64,000 nucleotides of DNA from an uncultured Lachnospiraceae bacterium (GCA_944380185.1 CALWGV010000028.1:38796-102795); one strand, 5' to 3'. Shown: positions 1 to 9,915, numbered from the stretch's first letter. Numbers and translations: made by a program. The notes: generated by a model not told the origin, from the sequence alone.

Positions 1-895
1 TCTCAATCAGCTCGCAGGCTGCAATACAGCGATCTGTGGAGATCACCGGCAGACCGCAGGCCATAGCCTCATTGATGACTAATCCCCAGATGTCCTCCCT
101 GGTCGGCAGAACAAAGAGATCCGCCGCCTTATAGTACTGGAATACCTGCTCCTTGGGGAGAAAACCTCTGATCTGCACATCGGTCAATCCCAGTTTTTCT
201 ATCTGGGTTCGATAAGCCTCTTCCAGATCTCCGCCGCCGATCAGCACCAGCTGACCGTCGGCAGCTTTGCGCGCCCAGGCCTCCAGCAGAATGTCGATGC
301 CTTTTCTGGGAATAAACTGGCCGATAAACAGCACCATAGGCTTTACCCCAAGCCCCAGTGCCAGACGGATGTCTTGTTTCTCTTTCTCCGCCACGGGAGC
401 ACTCAGAATATCCCCTTCTTCCAGAGAAGTAAAAGGATGAAAATAAATATTTTCCTTCTTCGCACCATAATGCAGGAAGTATTTTTCCGCATAATGTCCG
501 CTGGCAAAGCAAGCTCTGGCATGGGAAATATAGCAGCGCTTGACCAGATCCTTCAGCCAGTGAGGACGAATGAAGGCGCCGTCGCAGTTGACAATATAGG
601 GAACTCCCTTTCGGATGCAGGAGCGCATCAGCCGACCTGCATTTGGGTTGTTATAATCATAGGCCAGAGCGAGATCGTACTCTTTAAGACTGCGCAGACA
701 TCGCTTAAAGGCCTCCTGATTTTCGCGAGTATTCAGCACGCGAAAGGCTGGATTGCGCACAAACCACTGGGCGCTGCGGCTCTGATCTTCAATGAACTCG
801 AAGAATACGTCCGTCTGATAATATTGTCCCAGCCGTTCAAATACGGCCGCCCGATAGGGAGCCGGATAACTGGAAACGATCAGCAGTCTTTTCAT
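1..895 (-). CDS. GT4-family glycosyltransferase, C-terminus beyond window
   Basis: This gene encodes a cytosolic glycosyltransferase with the GT-B fold that probably adds one sugar to the glycan made by this operon. The protein starts MKRLLIVSSYPAPYRA at 895 and stays open to the left edge, so about 298 residues are visible. The family acceptor-domain start, the FIGQFIPRKGIDILLEAW strand and helix that open the donor domain, and the GLPVISTD segment with its upstream catalytic glutamate region are all visible. The start codon overlaps the stop of the acetyltransferase gene upstream (ATGA), which points to translational coupling. The substrate cannot be read from the sequence. The end of the protein is missing only because the window stops. 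Confidence 0.9.
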   Translation of the reverse strand, partial: MKRLLIVSSYPAPYRAAVFERLGQYYQTDVFFEFIEDQSRSAQWFVRNPAFRVLNTRENQEAFKRCLRSLKEYDLALAYDYNNPNAGRLMRSCIRKGVPYIVNCDGAFIRPHWLKDLVKRCYISHARACFASGHYAEKYFLHYGAKKENIYFHPFTSLEEGDILSAPVAEKEKQDIRLALGLGVKPMVLFIGQFIPRKGIDILLEAWARKAADGQLVLIGGGDLEEAYRTQIEKLGLTDVQIRGFLPKEQVFQYYKAADLFVLPTREDIWGLVINEAMACGLPVISTDRCIAACELIE

Positions 896-1536
896 TTCTG
901 CTCCTCCATATACTGCAGAAATGCCTGCACATCCGTCACCAGGGGAGCAAATTTCTCGATTTCCTCATCACTCTTCTCCCACCATCTGGTCGCCAAAAGC
1001 CTTTCTATAGTCTCATCGTCAAATCTCTTTCGGATCATCCTAGCCGGGTTGCCCGCCCAGATTTCATATGGCCCCACATCCTTGGTCACCACGGCTCCCA
1101 TGCCGATTACCGCACCGTCGGCTATCGTTACTCCCGCCTTAATCAATACATTGGTACCAATCCAGACATCATTTCCGATCGTCGTCTGCTTGAAAATTTC
1201 AAACTCATGGCGGGCAAAATTTTTCTTAAAGACATTCTCCCATTTGTGAAAAGTGGAGGAGGTGGAAACCCAGTCCAGGGGATGGCTGGTCCCCCCGATA
1301 TCACAGCCGCCGCCGATAGACGTAAAATTGCCGATAGAGGCATTGGTGACAAAACCGTTTCTCCCCACGTAAGAATACCTCCCTATGCTGCTGCGGTAGA
1401 AACGGGTGCCGCTGTGAATCGCCGCATGAGGATCCACCTGTGCATCCGATAAAAGCGCCAGGAGCGATATTTTTGTACAAAAAAGGCGTTTGGGCAGCCC
1501 CAATATGTTGCGAAGCAGAATAAACAGTCGTCTCAT
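892..1536 (-). CDS. hexapeptide-repeat acetyltransferase (CatB/WbbJ-like)
   Basis: The protein of 214 residues is a left-handed beta-helix acyltransferase that probably O- or N-acetylates a sugar of the surface glycan using acetyl-CoA. The hexapeptide turns are visible as VGRNGFVTNASIGNFTSIG and as IGNDVWIGTNVLIKAGVTI. The TSHPLD stretch around residue 85 supplies the histidine expected at the active site of the xenobiotic acyltransferase branch. The C-terminal AGNPARMIRKRF motif is also typical. I chose the ATG at 1534-1536, which has AGGAGG five bases upstream, over a GTG one codon earlier. The stop overlaps the start of the next gene. The acceptor is unknown. Confidence 0.88.
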   Translation of the reverse strand: MRRLFILLRNILGLPKRLFCTKISLLALLSDAQVDPHAAIHSGTRFYRSSIGRYSYVGRNGFVTNASIGNFTSIGGGCDIGGTSHPLDWVSTSSTFHKWENVFKKNFARHEFEIFKQTTIGNDVWIGTNVLIKAGVTIADGAVIGMGAVVTKDVGPYEIWAGNPARMIRKRFDDETIERLLATRWWEKSDEEIEKFAPLVTDVQAFLQYMEEQK

Positions 1537-1557
1537 CACTACCTCCTATACCAGCGC

Positions 1558-2436
1558 CTAGGCCTTCAGATCACGGGAATCCTTCAAGGGCGCCAGACCC
1601 TCTTGATATTCGTAAAGCTTTGCATCCACCAGGAAGCGATACCAGTACCCCTGCAGAAAATGGTAGATCAGTCCCGCCTTTCCATCCAGGAACCCAAGCC
1701 GGATGAAATAGCGGTAGATGAAATACCAGTGGGCCCGCCTCATGAGGGGCGTCTTATAATAAAACATATATTTGATCCAGCGCTTTCTCTCCGCCTGGCT
1801 GCCAAAAAGTCTAGGGCGAATGACATCGTTTTCCGCCAGCTGCCTCTGTTTCTCCAGATAATCCGCGACTTCCCGGTCAGAGTACCAGTTGTGTTTCTGT
1901 ATCCACCAGGCGATATCCTTGGTATTGTTATCGATAAAATCGCAGGAAAACTGTACTGCCCTGCCCTCCTTCAGAAGAATGTGCTCATCCATCAGCGTCT
2001 GCTCACATTCTCCCTTTCCCGTCCGGAAGATTCGAAGTACCCAGGTAGGATATATTCCCCCATGGGCAATAAAGCGTCCCAAAAAGTAGATGCGGCGTTT
2101 CAGCTCGACCCCCGTCACCTCCGCAGGCAGTTCATCCAGACGTTTTTCGATCTCCTGCGCCAGCTCCGGCATCAGCTCTTCATCCGCATCCATTCGCATG
2201 GTCCATGCCGTCGTAATCTGCGTATGCTCAAGTGCCCAGTTGAATTGTGTCGCATAGTTCACCCACGGGTTTTCATACACATCGGCCCCCAATTCACGGG
2301 CCAGCGCCACTGTGGAATCCGTGCTGTAGCTGTCCACTACCACAAAACGGCTGGCTATACCGCGAAAGGATTCGATACATTTCCTCAGATTATTTTCCTC
2401 GTTTTTGGTCATGATAACCACAGTCAGATCCGCCAT
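1558..2436 (-). CDS. GT2 glycosyltransferase (WaaE/KdtX-like)
   Basis: This 292-residue protein is an inverting GT-A glycosyltransferase. It starts MADLTVVIMTKNEENNL, has the nucleotide-binding DSYSTDST segment near residue 37 and the metal-binding RMDADE motif near residue 81. The C-terminal half is rich in basic and aromatic residues (for example KRWIKYMFYYKTPLMRRAHW), as in WaaE-type core or capsule transferases, and suggests membrane-surface contact. A GAGGAA ribosome site precedes the ATG. It lies 21 bases upstream of the acetyltransferase gene in the same operon. The sugar and linkage cannot be told. Confidence 0.88.
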   Translation of the reverse strand: MADLTVVIMTKNEENNLRKCIESFRGIASRFVVVDSYSTDSTVALARELGADVYENPWVNYATQFNWALEHTQITTAWTMRMDADEELMPELAQEIEKRLDELPAEVTGVELKRRIYFLGRFIAHGGIYPTWVLRIFRTGKGECEQTLMDEHILLKEGRAVQFSCDFIDNNTKDIAWWIQKHNWYSDREVADYLEKQRQLAENDVIRPRLFGSQAERKRWIKYMFYYKTPLMRRAHWYFIYRYFIRLGFLDGKAGLIYHFLQGYWYRFLVDAKLYEYQEGLAPLKDSRDLKA

Positions 2437-2450
2437 AATTCTTCCTCATT

Positions 2451-3200
2451 TTAGGATAAAATAAATTTTCCCAGTTCCATCGCCACAGCCTCCAGCAAAT
2501 AAAGTCTGCTGTATCCGTTCTGACGGTAGATGCGATATTTCAGTTTCATCCTTTTCCATGCGTCCTTCAGACTCTTTTTATTGCTGGCTCCCCCCAGACG
2601 ATAATTGGCCAATACCTTGTTTACAACAACCACACGGCGATGATCCTTTCGAATCTTCAGAAGCACGTCAAGATCGTCGTAAACAGACTGACAGGGATAA
2701 TGATAGATTTCATACATTTCCCGCGTGATAAACGTAGTCGGATGATTCCAATCCCTGGTCGTGATATAGTGTTTGCGCAGCCGCGCTCTCTTGATTCCTG
2801 TATTTCCATTTCGCAGAATCATCCGCAGATCTGCATACATCATATCAAAGGGCGACCGCTCATAGGTGCTCGCCACAGTCTCTACTGCATCCCTTTCGTA
2901 CCAGTCGTCACTGTTAATCATTCCCACGATAGTGCCGGTACACCTGGCGATCCCCTTGTTCATGGCATCGTAAATTCCCCGGTCAGGCTCCGATACCACC
3001 AAAAAAGGGATATTCTTTTCCGCAAAAAGCGGACGATATTCCTCCAAAATATCCAATGTGCGGTCGGTGGACCCGCCGTCCATGACAATATACTCCTTGC
3101 AGGACCGCGTCTGATTCAAAACGGATTCAATGGTATCTCTTATCGTTTTTTCGCTGTTATAGGATACGGTCACTATGCTGACGGTAATTTCACTGTTCAT
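2451..3200 (-). CDS. GT2 glycosyltransferase (WcaA/WcaE-like)
   Basis: The protein is a GT-A family 2 glycosyltransferase of 249 residues. It carries SIVTVSYNSEKTIRDTIESV at the N-terminus, the MDGGSTDRTLDIL nucleotide-binding motif and the INSDD metal motif near residue 95. The start used is the ATG at 3198-3200, because GGAGAG lies directly upstream with proper spacing. An ATG five codons earlier lies inside the preceding gene and has no ribosome site. The two reading frames overlap by 11 bases, so translation is probably coupled to the initiating transferase gene. It is expected to extend the undecaprenyl-linked repeat unit in the cytosol. Confidence 0.87.
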   Translation of the reverse strand: MNSEITVSIVTVSYNSEKTIRDTIESVLNQTRSCKEYIVMDGGSTDRTLDILEEYRPLFAEKNIPFLVVSEPDRGIYDAMNKGIARCTGTIVGMINSDDWYERDAVETVASTYERSPFDMMYADLRMILRNGNTGIKRARLRKHYITTRDWNHPTTFITREMYEIYHYPCQSVYDDLDVLLKIRKDHRRVVVVNKVLANYRLGGASNKKSLKDAWKRMKLKYRIYRQNGYSRLYLLEAVAMELGKFILS

Positions 3201-4599
3201 CTTTCTCTCCTGCATGATACATCTTTTCAGAGGCAGAAGCCGTAAAACCTTCCGTGCTCTCCTTCATAAACATAACTTTTATGGTCATCAGCATCAGCTT
3301 CAGATCCAGAAGCACGGAATAATTCTCAATATACATCAGGTCCAGCTTCAGCTTGTCGTAAGCAGTGGTGTTATACTTGCCATAGATCTGCGCATACCCT
3401 GTCAGACCGCCTTTCACCTTCAGCCGATAGCAAAACTCAGGGATTTCCCTGGTATACTCCTCCACATGCTCGACTCGTTCCGGTCTGGGCCCCACAATAC
3501 TCATATCCCCCCGAAAAATATCGAACAGCTGCGGTAGCTCATCCAGGCGAGTGGCCCGGATTACCCGGCCTACCGGCGTGATCCGGGGGTCTCTCTCTGT
3601 GGCCGGCACGGAATGTCCGTCTTTTTCCGCATCCACGATCATGCTGCGGAACTTCGTAATCATAAATACCTTGCCGCCCATAGTCACCCTGGCCTGTCTG
3701 AAAAAGACCGGCCCTCCGTCATACAGTTTGATGGCAATGGCCGTAATCAGCATAAAAGGGGATGCCACCAATATTCCTATACCGGATATCAAAAGGTCCA
3801 GTATTCTCTTGGCCAATTTCTGTTCAATGGAGAGACCTGAATTTCTCGCCAGCAAAAGAGGCGTATCGAAGAAATGGAGATTCTCCGCATTACCCAGAAT
3901 AATATCCGATATGTTAGGCGCTACATAGACACGAATGGCCGCCCCATAGCAGAATTTTACCAGCCTGTTGCGCAGATGCACATTGACGTCCAGAAGTACT
4001 ACGCCCTGATACTGACAAATCTTCTCTGTCAGCGTATCATAACCGGCATCCTGATTGATTTTCTCGCCGATTCTGTACTTTTCCTTCATCCCATTCATCT
4101 TTTCCGCCAGGATATCTGCCGACTCCGGATAATCGCCGTAGATCATCAGCAGACTGCGAGGAGGAAACAGATGGTCATATATGCCGGTCAGCAGCCAGGC
4201 GAAAAAAGCGATGCCGCAGATTTGGGCTGCCGTCGCCGCAAGAAGCCAGCCCGGACTGATCAGTCTCCCCGTCACCAGATAAGTATTGCGGGAAAGAAGG
4301 ACAATTACCAGATATTCCACTACATTGGTGCCGATTAACGCAATGGACTGAGACAGCGTCAAATTGCCCGGTTTCTGATAACCAATCTTAAAGCCGCCGT
4401 ACACCTGCGTAAACAAAAGAAGAATAACCAGATACAGACCTAAGATCACCCAGTTTCCGCGCATGGCAAAAGACTGATCTATCTCAGAATTATAATATTT
4501 GTCCCATACTATGGAAAATACTGCCGTCTGGAAAAATGCGATCCAGATCATACCGCAAAAGCGAAATATCCGCTTATATTTCTCATTCTTTACCGTCAT
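3190..4599 (-). CDS. polyprenyl glycosylphosphotransferase (WbaP/CpsE type)
   Basis: This membrane enzyme of 469 residues is expected to start glycan synthesis by moving a sugar-1-phosphate from a nucleotide sugar to undecaprenyl phosphate. Four N-terminal membrane segments come first, then a cytosolic Rossmann-like middle domain (starting near LLMIYGDYPESADIL). The C-terminal bacterial sugar-transferase domain has ILDLLISGIGILVASPFML, FRQARVTMGGKVFMITKFRS, TRLDELPQLFDIF, MSIVGPRPER and the GLTGYAQI motif. I chose the ATG at 4597-4599 with AGAGG five bases upstream. The ATG at 4654-4656 has no ribosome site. It sits directly after the Wzz-like gene, the usual pairing in polysaccharide loci. 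Confidence 0.92.
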   Translation of the reverse strand: MTVKNEKYKRIFRFCGMIWIAFFQTAVFSIVWDKYYNSEIDQSFAMRGNWVILGLYLVILLLFTQVYGGFKIGYQKPGNLTLSQSIALIGTNVVEYLVIVLLSRNTYLVTGRLISPGWLLAATAAQICGIAFFAWLLTGIYDHLFPPRSLLMIYGDYPESADILAEKMNGMKEKYRIGEKINQDAGYDTLTEKICQYQGVVLLDVNVHLRNRLVKFCYGAAIRVYVAPNISDIILGNAENLHFFDTPLLLARNSGLSIEQKLAKRILDLLISGIGILVASPFMLITAIAIKLYDGGPVFFRQARVTMGGKVFMITKFRSMIVDAEKDGHSVPATERDPRITPVGRVIRATRLDELPQLFDIFRGDMSIVGPRPERVEHVEEYTREIPEFCYRLKVKGGLTGYAQIYGKYNTTAYDKLKLDLMYIENYSVLLDLKLMLMTIKVMFMKESTEGFTASASEKMYHAGEKDEQ

Positions 4600-4658
4600 G
4601 CTTACCTCTTGTGTGACCGGAGCCTTTAAATCCTCATGGCAATCCGTCTTATCCATCT

Positions 4659-5717
4659 TTATTCTACAAAAATATATCCCAATACCTGCGCCTGTATCAT
4701 CTCCAGGTTTGTCTGAAGTCGGCGGACAGAAGCCACATTATCTTTGTTTCTTCGGACCGTAAAGACCACCCCCTGAGACTCACGGCACTTCTCAAGCGTC
4801 TCCGGCGAACCGGCCCCATTCTCTCCTAAAACCACCGACAGCGCTTCGTCTGCCCCCTCCTTAATCGACGAGGCTATAGCCGCCAGCTGTAGTTCTGCTG
4901 AAACAGACACCAGGGAAAGTCTGCTTATCTGTCTGTCATGACACATTGCCGTGATCAAAGCCACGCATAATTTTTTCTCTTTCTCGCTCTTCTTTTTCAC
5001 CGTTCCAATACAGGCAAACCGGCAGATTTCCTCCAATTCCTCATGAGAACGAATCTTTTGATCAAAAAGGATGGCGACAAAGATGAGTGCCAGCCCCAAA
5101 AATACGCCGGCGCAGAGTATCATTAATTTCTGCCAAGTCAAAAAGTCCCGAAGCGACAGAGAAACCTGCTTCTGTGATACATCGGAATAAATAATCGTAC
5201 TGCCGGAGGCATCAATCATACAAGGGGCGACCGAAGCTTCGTCCACTATATATCCCCGGATACCGGTGGCCTCCTCCATGACATCCAGCATACACTCGGC
5301 AAAAGCCTGTCCCATACAGAGCATGCGATCTTCGCCCTCGCCGATCAGCGTGATTCCATAGGACCCCATCGTATGGCCCAGCTCCAGGCTGTCCGTATCT
5401 TCATTAAATGGAGCGTATCCGTTCTCCTCCAGTATGCCGTCTACTTTTTCCATGGTGTTGCTGCTCTGAAAAATCACCATGTTTCCCTTTCCTGTTTCCT
5501 CATCCGGCGTAGGATAATACACCAGCGCACTGGCAATATAGGTATCCCTTCCAGCAGCTGCGACATTCAGCCTGTACGTATTCATCGTATCCCGATAGAC
5601 CACAATGACGCACAACACCAGCGGAATTACACAGAACCACCAGAAACGCTTCATGTTCTCCCATATTTTCCGGGGAGTGATAATATTCTCTCCTGTCCGA
5701 TTCTCTTTGCTGCCCAT
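4659..5717 (-). CDS. Wzz-like polysaccharide copolymerase with degenerate kinase-like tail
   Basis: The 352-residue protein has the layout of a polysaccharide co-polymerase. There is an N-terminal membrane helix (WFCVIPLVLCVIVVY, about residues 28-43), an extracytoplasmic region of about 150 residues and a second helix (MILCAGVFLGLALIFVAILF, about residues 195-215). A cytosolic tail follows. Tails of Gram-positive copolymerases can carry or recruit a tyrosine kinase (CpsD/BY-kinase). Here the tail ends VVFTVRRNKDNVASVRRLQT followed by a sequence like the last helices and strand of that fold, but I see no Walker A motif and no tyrosine cluster. It probably sets glycan chain length without its own kinase activity. 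The assignment rests on topology more than on motif identity. Confidence 0.65.
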   Translation of the reverse strand: MGSKENRTGENIITPRKIWENMKRFWWFCVIPLVLCVIVVYRDTMNTYRLNVAAAGRDTYIASALVYYPTPDEETGKGNMVIFQSSNTMEKVDGILEENGYAPFNEDTDSLELGHTMGSYGITLIGEGEDRMLCMGQAFAECMLDVMEEATGIRGYIVDEASVAPCMIDASGSTIIYSDVSQKQVSLSLRDFLTWQKLMILCAGVFLGLALIFVAILFDQKIRSHEELEEICRFACIGTVKKKSEKEKKLCVALITAMCHDRQISRLSLVSVSAELQLAAIASSIKEGADEALSVVLGENGAGSPETLEKCRESQGVVFTVRRNKDNVASVRRLQTNLEMIQAQVLGYIFVE

Positions 5718-5738
5718 ATCTGCTTCCTTTCAAAGTTT

Positions 5739-7340
5739 CTATTCCGTTTCTCCCAGTTTCACAATCACACAGTTCTCAAGCTCCAGAATGCTTCCCTCTT
5801 TAGGCCAGACTGTCATATTGTCCGCATAGCCTTCTACCTCAGCCTTCTCCTCCCTGGTCGCCACCTGGATAGGATATCCATGATAGGCAAAGAAATTGGC
5901 GATTTCCGTAGCCTGCTCGTCAAAGGCGTCCACACCCCAGTCAAACACAGAATACCAGGCCAGATTCTGCACTATCTCATATTTTTTATCGGCTTCCCCG
6001 CTGCCGTCCAGCCGGCTGAACAACTGATACTGCCAGGAATCGTTGTCCACATAGGCATAGGTATCCAGCGTACCGTAGTCCGTTATCCTGCCCACAAACA
6101 CAAGCGGTTTGTCCAATGTCGCCTCCCGCTCCAGATCATAGGCCATCTGACGGCAAATGGCTGCTTCTTCCTGATATTTCATATAATCAACGTAATACCA
6201 TTTATTGGTCTCATAGACCTGATTATACAGCAGAATGAACAGAACCACAAATCCTGCTCTTTTAACCAGCCCTCTGTGGGGTTTCTGCTCAAGCCAATGA
6301 AATACCAAAAGCATGGCAAGTCCCACCAGAATGGGGAACGTCTGCATGGTGCGGTAGGCGCCCACAGATCCCTCAATAATGCTGATCACCCAGGATATTC
6401 CCAGGACTCCCAACAGATTTAATACGCACAGCCAGCTTTTTTTTCTGACCGAGACCCAGATGCCAAAGCAGAAGAGCACAAGCATAGCAACCCAAAACAT
6501 AGCCACTGCATAATTGACCGTGGCATTCAGTATATAATATCGCCCGAAAGTGCGTATCATGGACAGAAGCGTGGAACCGGCCTCCGGCGAAAAGAGCCAG
6601 CCTATTTCCTTGCCGATCGAGTGCAGATAAGGCTCCACATCAATAATCCGGAGAATCAGCTGATCTATACCGTTGCGTATGAGCATTGCTGCCACAATGA
6701 CAAAACAGCTTTTCAGAAAGAGCCACCCCCACTGCCTCCCCTTTACCCCTTCTTTATCGAAGGCAAAACGGATCAGTGTATCTGCAAACAGCAGCAGCAA
6801 AAATACTTCGGCAAAAGTCTCATAGCATCCCAACGCCAGAGTCAGCAAGCCTATAGCTCCGGCCAGCTCTCTCTTCTTCTCTCCAAACCGCAGCAAATAA
6901 TAGGCCATGACCGTCATCACATAGGCCATACCAATGCCATTGTGGAGATAATATACATACACTTCATTAATCAATGAATAGGAGAGAAAAAAGCAGCCAA
7001 AAGCTGAGCAGGCGCCTACGGACAGTCTGCCCTGGGACGACTTTCTTAAAATCACTCCGATCATCAGCGTCGAAAGTCCCATCAAAACCACGCCGATAAA
7101 GTCCGTTACCAACGGCGTAAATTCTATCATACGAAATATTTTTCCCAGAACAAATATTGTCCACCGCCCCAAATGAGGCGCAAATCCCTCTACAAAGTAC
7201 CGCGTCATAGCGGTATCGTCCACGCCCATGGAAGGATGCGTCCACAAATAGCCATAGCTCAGAACAGCTGTCAGGCAGAGGGGGATCCAAACTCTTTTAT
7301 CCTTTATCAGTTTTCGTATTTCTTCACACATCTCTCTCAC
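5739..7340 (-). CDS. GtrII-like membrane glycosyltransferase
   Basis: The 533-residue integral membrane protein has about ten hydrophobic segments. Near the N-terminus it carries HPSMGVDDTAMTRYF, the acidic-loop signature of the GtrII/GtrV type of glucosyltransferases that decorate polysaccharides outside the membrane from an undecaprenyl-phosphate sugar. The C-terminal 130 residues look soluble and external. GtrA-like and GtrB-like genes occur in the same operon, which completes the known three-part Gtr decoration scheme. The start may be the GTG at 7338-7340 or the ATG three codons later. Neither has a strong ribosome site. The transferred sugar is unknown. Confidence 0.78.
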   Translation of the reverse strand: MREMCEEIRKLIKDKRVWIPLCLTAVLSYGYLWTHPSMGVDDTAMTRYFVEGFAPHLGRWTIFVLGKIFRMIEFTPLVTDFIGVVLMGLSTLMIGVILRKSSQGRLSVGACSAFGCFFLSYSLINEVYVYYLHNGIGMAYVMTVMAYYLLRFGEKKRELAGAIGLLTLALGCYETFAEVFLLLLFADTLIRFAFDKEGVKGRQWGWLFLKSCFVIVAAMLIRNGIDQLILRIIDVEPYLHSIGKEIGWLFSPEAGSTLLSMIRTFGRYYILNATVNYAVAMFWVAMLVLFCFGIWVSVRKKSWLCVLNLLGVLGISWVISIIEGSVGAYRTMQTFPILVGLAMLLVFHWLEQKPHRGLVKRAGFVVLFILLYNQVYETNKWYYVDYMKYQEEAAICRQMAYDLEREATLDKPLVFVGRITDYGTLDTYAYVDNDSWQYQLFSRLDGSGEADKKYEIVQNLAWYSVFDWGVDAFDEQATEIANFFAYHGYPIQVATREEKAEVEGYADNMTVWPKEGSILELENCVIVKLGETE

Positions 7341-7392
7341 GCCGATTATATCCCTTTCCGCATTTTCTGATATTTATCTTTCCGGCCTGCCG

Positions 7393-9915
7393 TCACATGG
7401 AACGTTTTCTATATCTGACCAGTATCCCCACTAATAATACGACAGAAAGGACGGAAAGTCCAGCCCCAAGGAAAATGCCCTGGGGATAAAATTGCGCTTC
7501 AATCTCGTGTACCCCTTCTCCCGCTTCGATTCCCAGAAACAATCCAAAGGCTTCGCTTGTCTGTGCCGGCGCTCCATCCACCAATACTCTCCAGCCTGTA
7601 TCATAAGGTATGGCAAGGACAATCTGCTCGTTTTCCCTCACTTCGATCTGCCCCTTTAGCGTCATCCGCAATGCGCTCTCCGACTTGATCAGCCGTCCCT
7701 GCCGCCAGTCCTGTGCAGCCTTCATTTCGGCCAGTATATCTCTTTGCTCTGTGTAAAGGGCGCAGACCGCCGCGCTCTCTTGAAAGTGCACCTCTATTTC
7801 CAGCTGGTCACCTTCTTTGTATTCCCCCAGCAGCTGGAGAGAAGGACTGTAATATGAGGAATAGAATCCCACTCGTTCTCCATTCACATACATTTCTGCG
7901 TAGGGTGTGTTCCCCTGGGAATCTCTCTCCACTGCCAGATAAAGCGGGCCATCGTCCTCCACCATATAAGAGCCCGCATATGTTCTTTCGTCGGTCTGCC
8001 GCCATACGGCATCCTCCTTCTGAAAAACATCCTCATCAACCCCGGAAACAGCTTTCAGAATACGGTTCAGCTCCAATGCACTGTCGGCTCCGCCCCAGGC
8101 ATCAGCCGCCTCTTTTCTGTCTGCACTCCAAATCAGAGAAAAGGCACTCTCATTTGTTTTTATCTCATTATCCGCATCGATCCGATAGCGCACGCCAAGC
8201 AAAGTATCCAGCGCTGCGCTGGAGGGAACTGCCTCCCGCCAGTTGCAGATGCCCACTTTTGCCAGCCAGTCTTCCGTTCGCGCATCCTCCGCTGAGGAAT
8301 AGAAGGAAATTCCCGCATAGTCGTAGATCATCGCATCGTTATATCCCCGGCGTCTCTCCTGCGCGATTTCCATGCGAAACAGATTTTCATCGGATGTCAG
8401 CACTGCATCCACCGCCTCCTGTGAAGAAGCAATTTTTTCCCCATAAGTGTCGACAGTATCCGCCTCATAGTGAATCGTCTGTACCCACACAAGCTTTCCA
8501 TTGTGAAACACGTCGGCTACCGTTAAGATCATCAGTCCCAGCATCAGGATCTGACCGCCCTGCTGTCTCACCCATCCATTTTTTCTTTCCGCACCGCATG
8601 TAACTGCTTTTAATCGTCTTTGGATCAGAAGGACAACCATGATCGCCAATAAAATTCCCAGAGAAAACGCTGCATACAAAGATTCTGTGCCACCGAATTT
8701 CCATGCTGCTATAAGCATCGCAGACAAAATCCCGGCAGGAATAAAGATATCTCTGCCTCTCCTCCTTCTGTCCTCGCTTTCATCCGCAGCCATAATCAGC
8801 GAAAAACCTTTTTCCGCGCAGATCAGAAGGAGAAAGCATACGATGAAAGAATACCTGTACGGGCACCCTGACGGCTCACGAAAGCCATGCCAGATTAAGT
8901 CCAGTGGTTTCACTGCCATTACAAGACCCATGAACAGCAAAAGGGCAAAGTATCTCCCCCTGTTCCTCGTCTCCTCCCGTGCCTTTCTTCTGGAGGTCAG
9001 ATAATATATGGCAAAATACAGACTTCCTATTCCGCAAAAAATTTTAGGCGCTGAGGTGTTGGCAACCTCTTCGATGGTAAAAGAATGCAGAAAAAAGGAA
9101 CGGCACAATTCCCCTATTGAAAAATTCAGCTGTAGCGGCCACAGGGAAAAGGCCTCCCCCGCCTGCTCCGATGCATTTCTCAGAGCCATAAACTCCGGAA
9201 GCAGCACACAGGCTGCCATTCCCCCAGCCAGAAGAGACGACCACATGTAACGCAGCAATGCCCTCTTTTTTTCGGAAAGAAAAACCCAGCCGGACAGAAA
9301 GAAGACAACGGAGAAAAGGCACAGCATATAGCCGATATAATAACAGGTCGCCAGACTGTAGGCAAGGCTGAGCACATATAACGTCGGTCTTTTCCCCTGG
9401 AATATTCTCTCAATTCCTGCCGCCACAAGAGGGAGCGCAATCACTCCGTCCAGCCACATAATATTGTATCCATAGGCGAACGCATAACCGCTCAGCCCAT
9501 AAACTATGGAAAAGACAGCCGTATGCCACTTTGGTTCTTTACGCTGATTCAGGTATGCCTGAAATGCAGCGCTGCCGGCACATAGCTTCATGACATAAAT
9601 CAAAGTATAGGCAACGGGCATCTGCACCTTATCAAAAAAAAGGACAATCAGGTGAAAAGGGCTCAGCAGATAGTAACCCACTATAGCCGCCATATTGTTC
9701 CCCAGCGTAGTTGAAAAGCTGTACCAAATGCTGCGTTCTCCGCTAAGCACCTCTTTCCAATAAACCAGATAATCAATATACTGCCAGTTTCCATCCCAGA
9801 AGACCAGAGACTTTTCACCAAAAGGCCATATGCCCAGAAGAGCTGCAATTACGGTCAGCAGAATCAGCGTCCCCATGGCCGCGCCCAGGCATAACCATAA
9901 TTTTTTGTGCTTCAC
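7393..9915 (-). CDS. YfhO-family membrane protein
   Basis: This 840-residue protein has an N-terminal membrane helix, the external FWDGNWQYIDYLVYWKEVL loop and the AYGYNIMWLDGVIALPLVAA segment typical of the YfhO family. About a dozen transmembrane segments are followed by a soluble external domain of about 350 residues with a last helix at the C-terminus ending in RYRKRSM. Some YfhO-family members glycosylate lipoteichoic acid from undecaprenyl-linked sugars, and a similar late decoration step is likely here. It starts with GTG, with AAGGAG seven bases upstream, and the GTGA overlaps the stop of the gene before it. The acceptor is unknown. Confidence 0.88.
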   Translation of the reverse strand: MKHKKLWLCLGAAMGTLILLTVIAALLGIWPFGEKSLVFWDGNWQYIDYLVYWKEVLSGERSIWYSFSTTLGNNMAAIVGYYLLSPFHLIVLFFDKVQMPVAYTLIYVMKLCAGSAAFQAYLNQRKEPKWHTAVFSIVYGLSGYAFAYGYNIMWLDGVIALPLVAAGIERIFQGKRPTLYVLSLAYSLATCYYIGYMLCLFSVVFFLSGWVFLSEKKRALLRYMWSSLLAGGMAACVLLPEFMALRNASEQAGEAFSLWPLQLNFSIGELCRSFFLHSFTIEEVANTSAPKIFCGIGSLYFAIYYLTSRRKAREETRNRGRYFALLLFMGLVMAVKPLDLIWHGFREPSGCPYRYSFIVCFLLLICAEKGFSLIMAADESEDRRRRGRDIFIPAGILSAMLIAAWKFGGTESLYAAFSLGILLAIMVVLLIQRRLKAVTCGAERKNGWVRQQGGQILMLGLMILTVADVFHNGKLVWVQTIHYEADTVDTYGEKIASSQEAVDAVLTSDENLFRMEIAQERRRGYNDAMIYDYAGISFYSSAEDARTEDWLAKVGICNWREAVPSSAALDTLLGVRYRIDADNEIKTNESAFSLIWSADRKEAADAWGGADSALELNRILKAVSGVDEDVFQKEDAVWRQTDERTYAGSYMVEDDGPLYLAVERDSQGNTPYAEMYVNGERVGFYSSYYSPSLQLLGEYKEGDQLEIEVHFQESAAVCALYTEQRDILAEMKAAQDWRQGRLIKSESALRMTLKGQIEVRENEQIVLAIPYDTGWRVLVDGAPAQTSEAFGLFLGIEAGEGVHEIEAQFYPQGIFLGAGLSVLSVVLLVGILVRYRKRSM

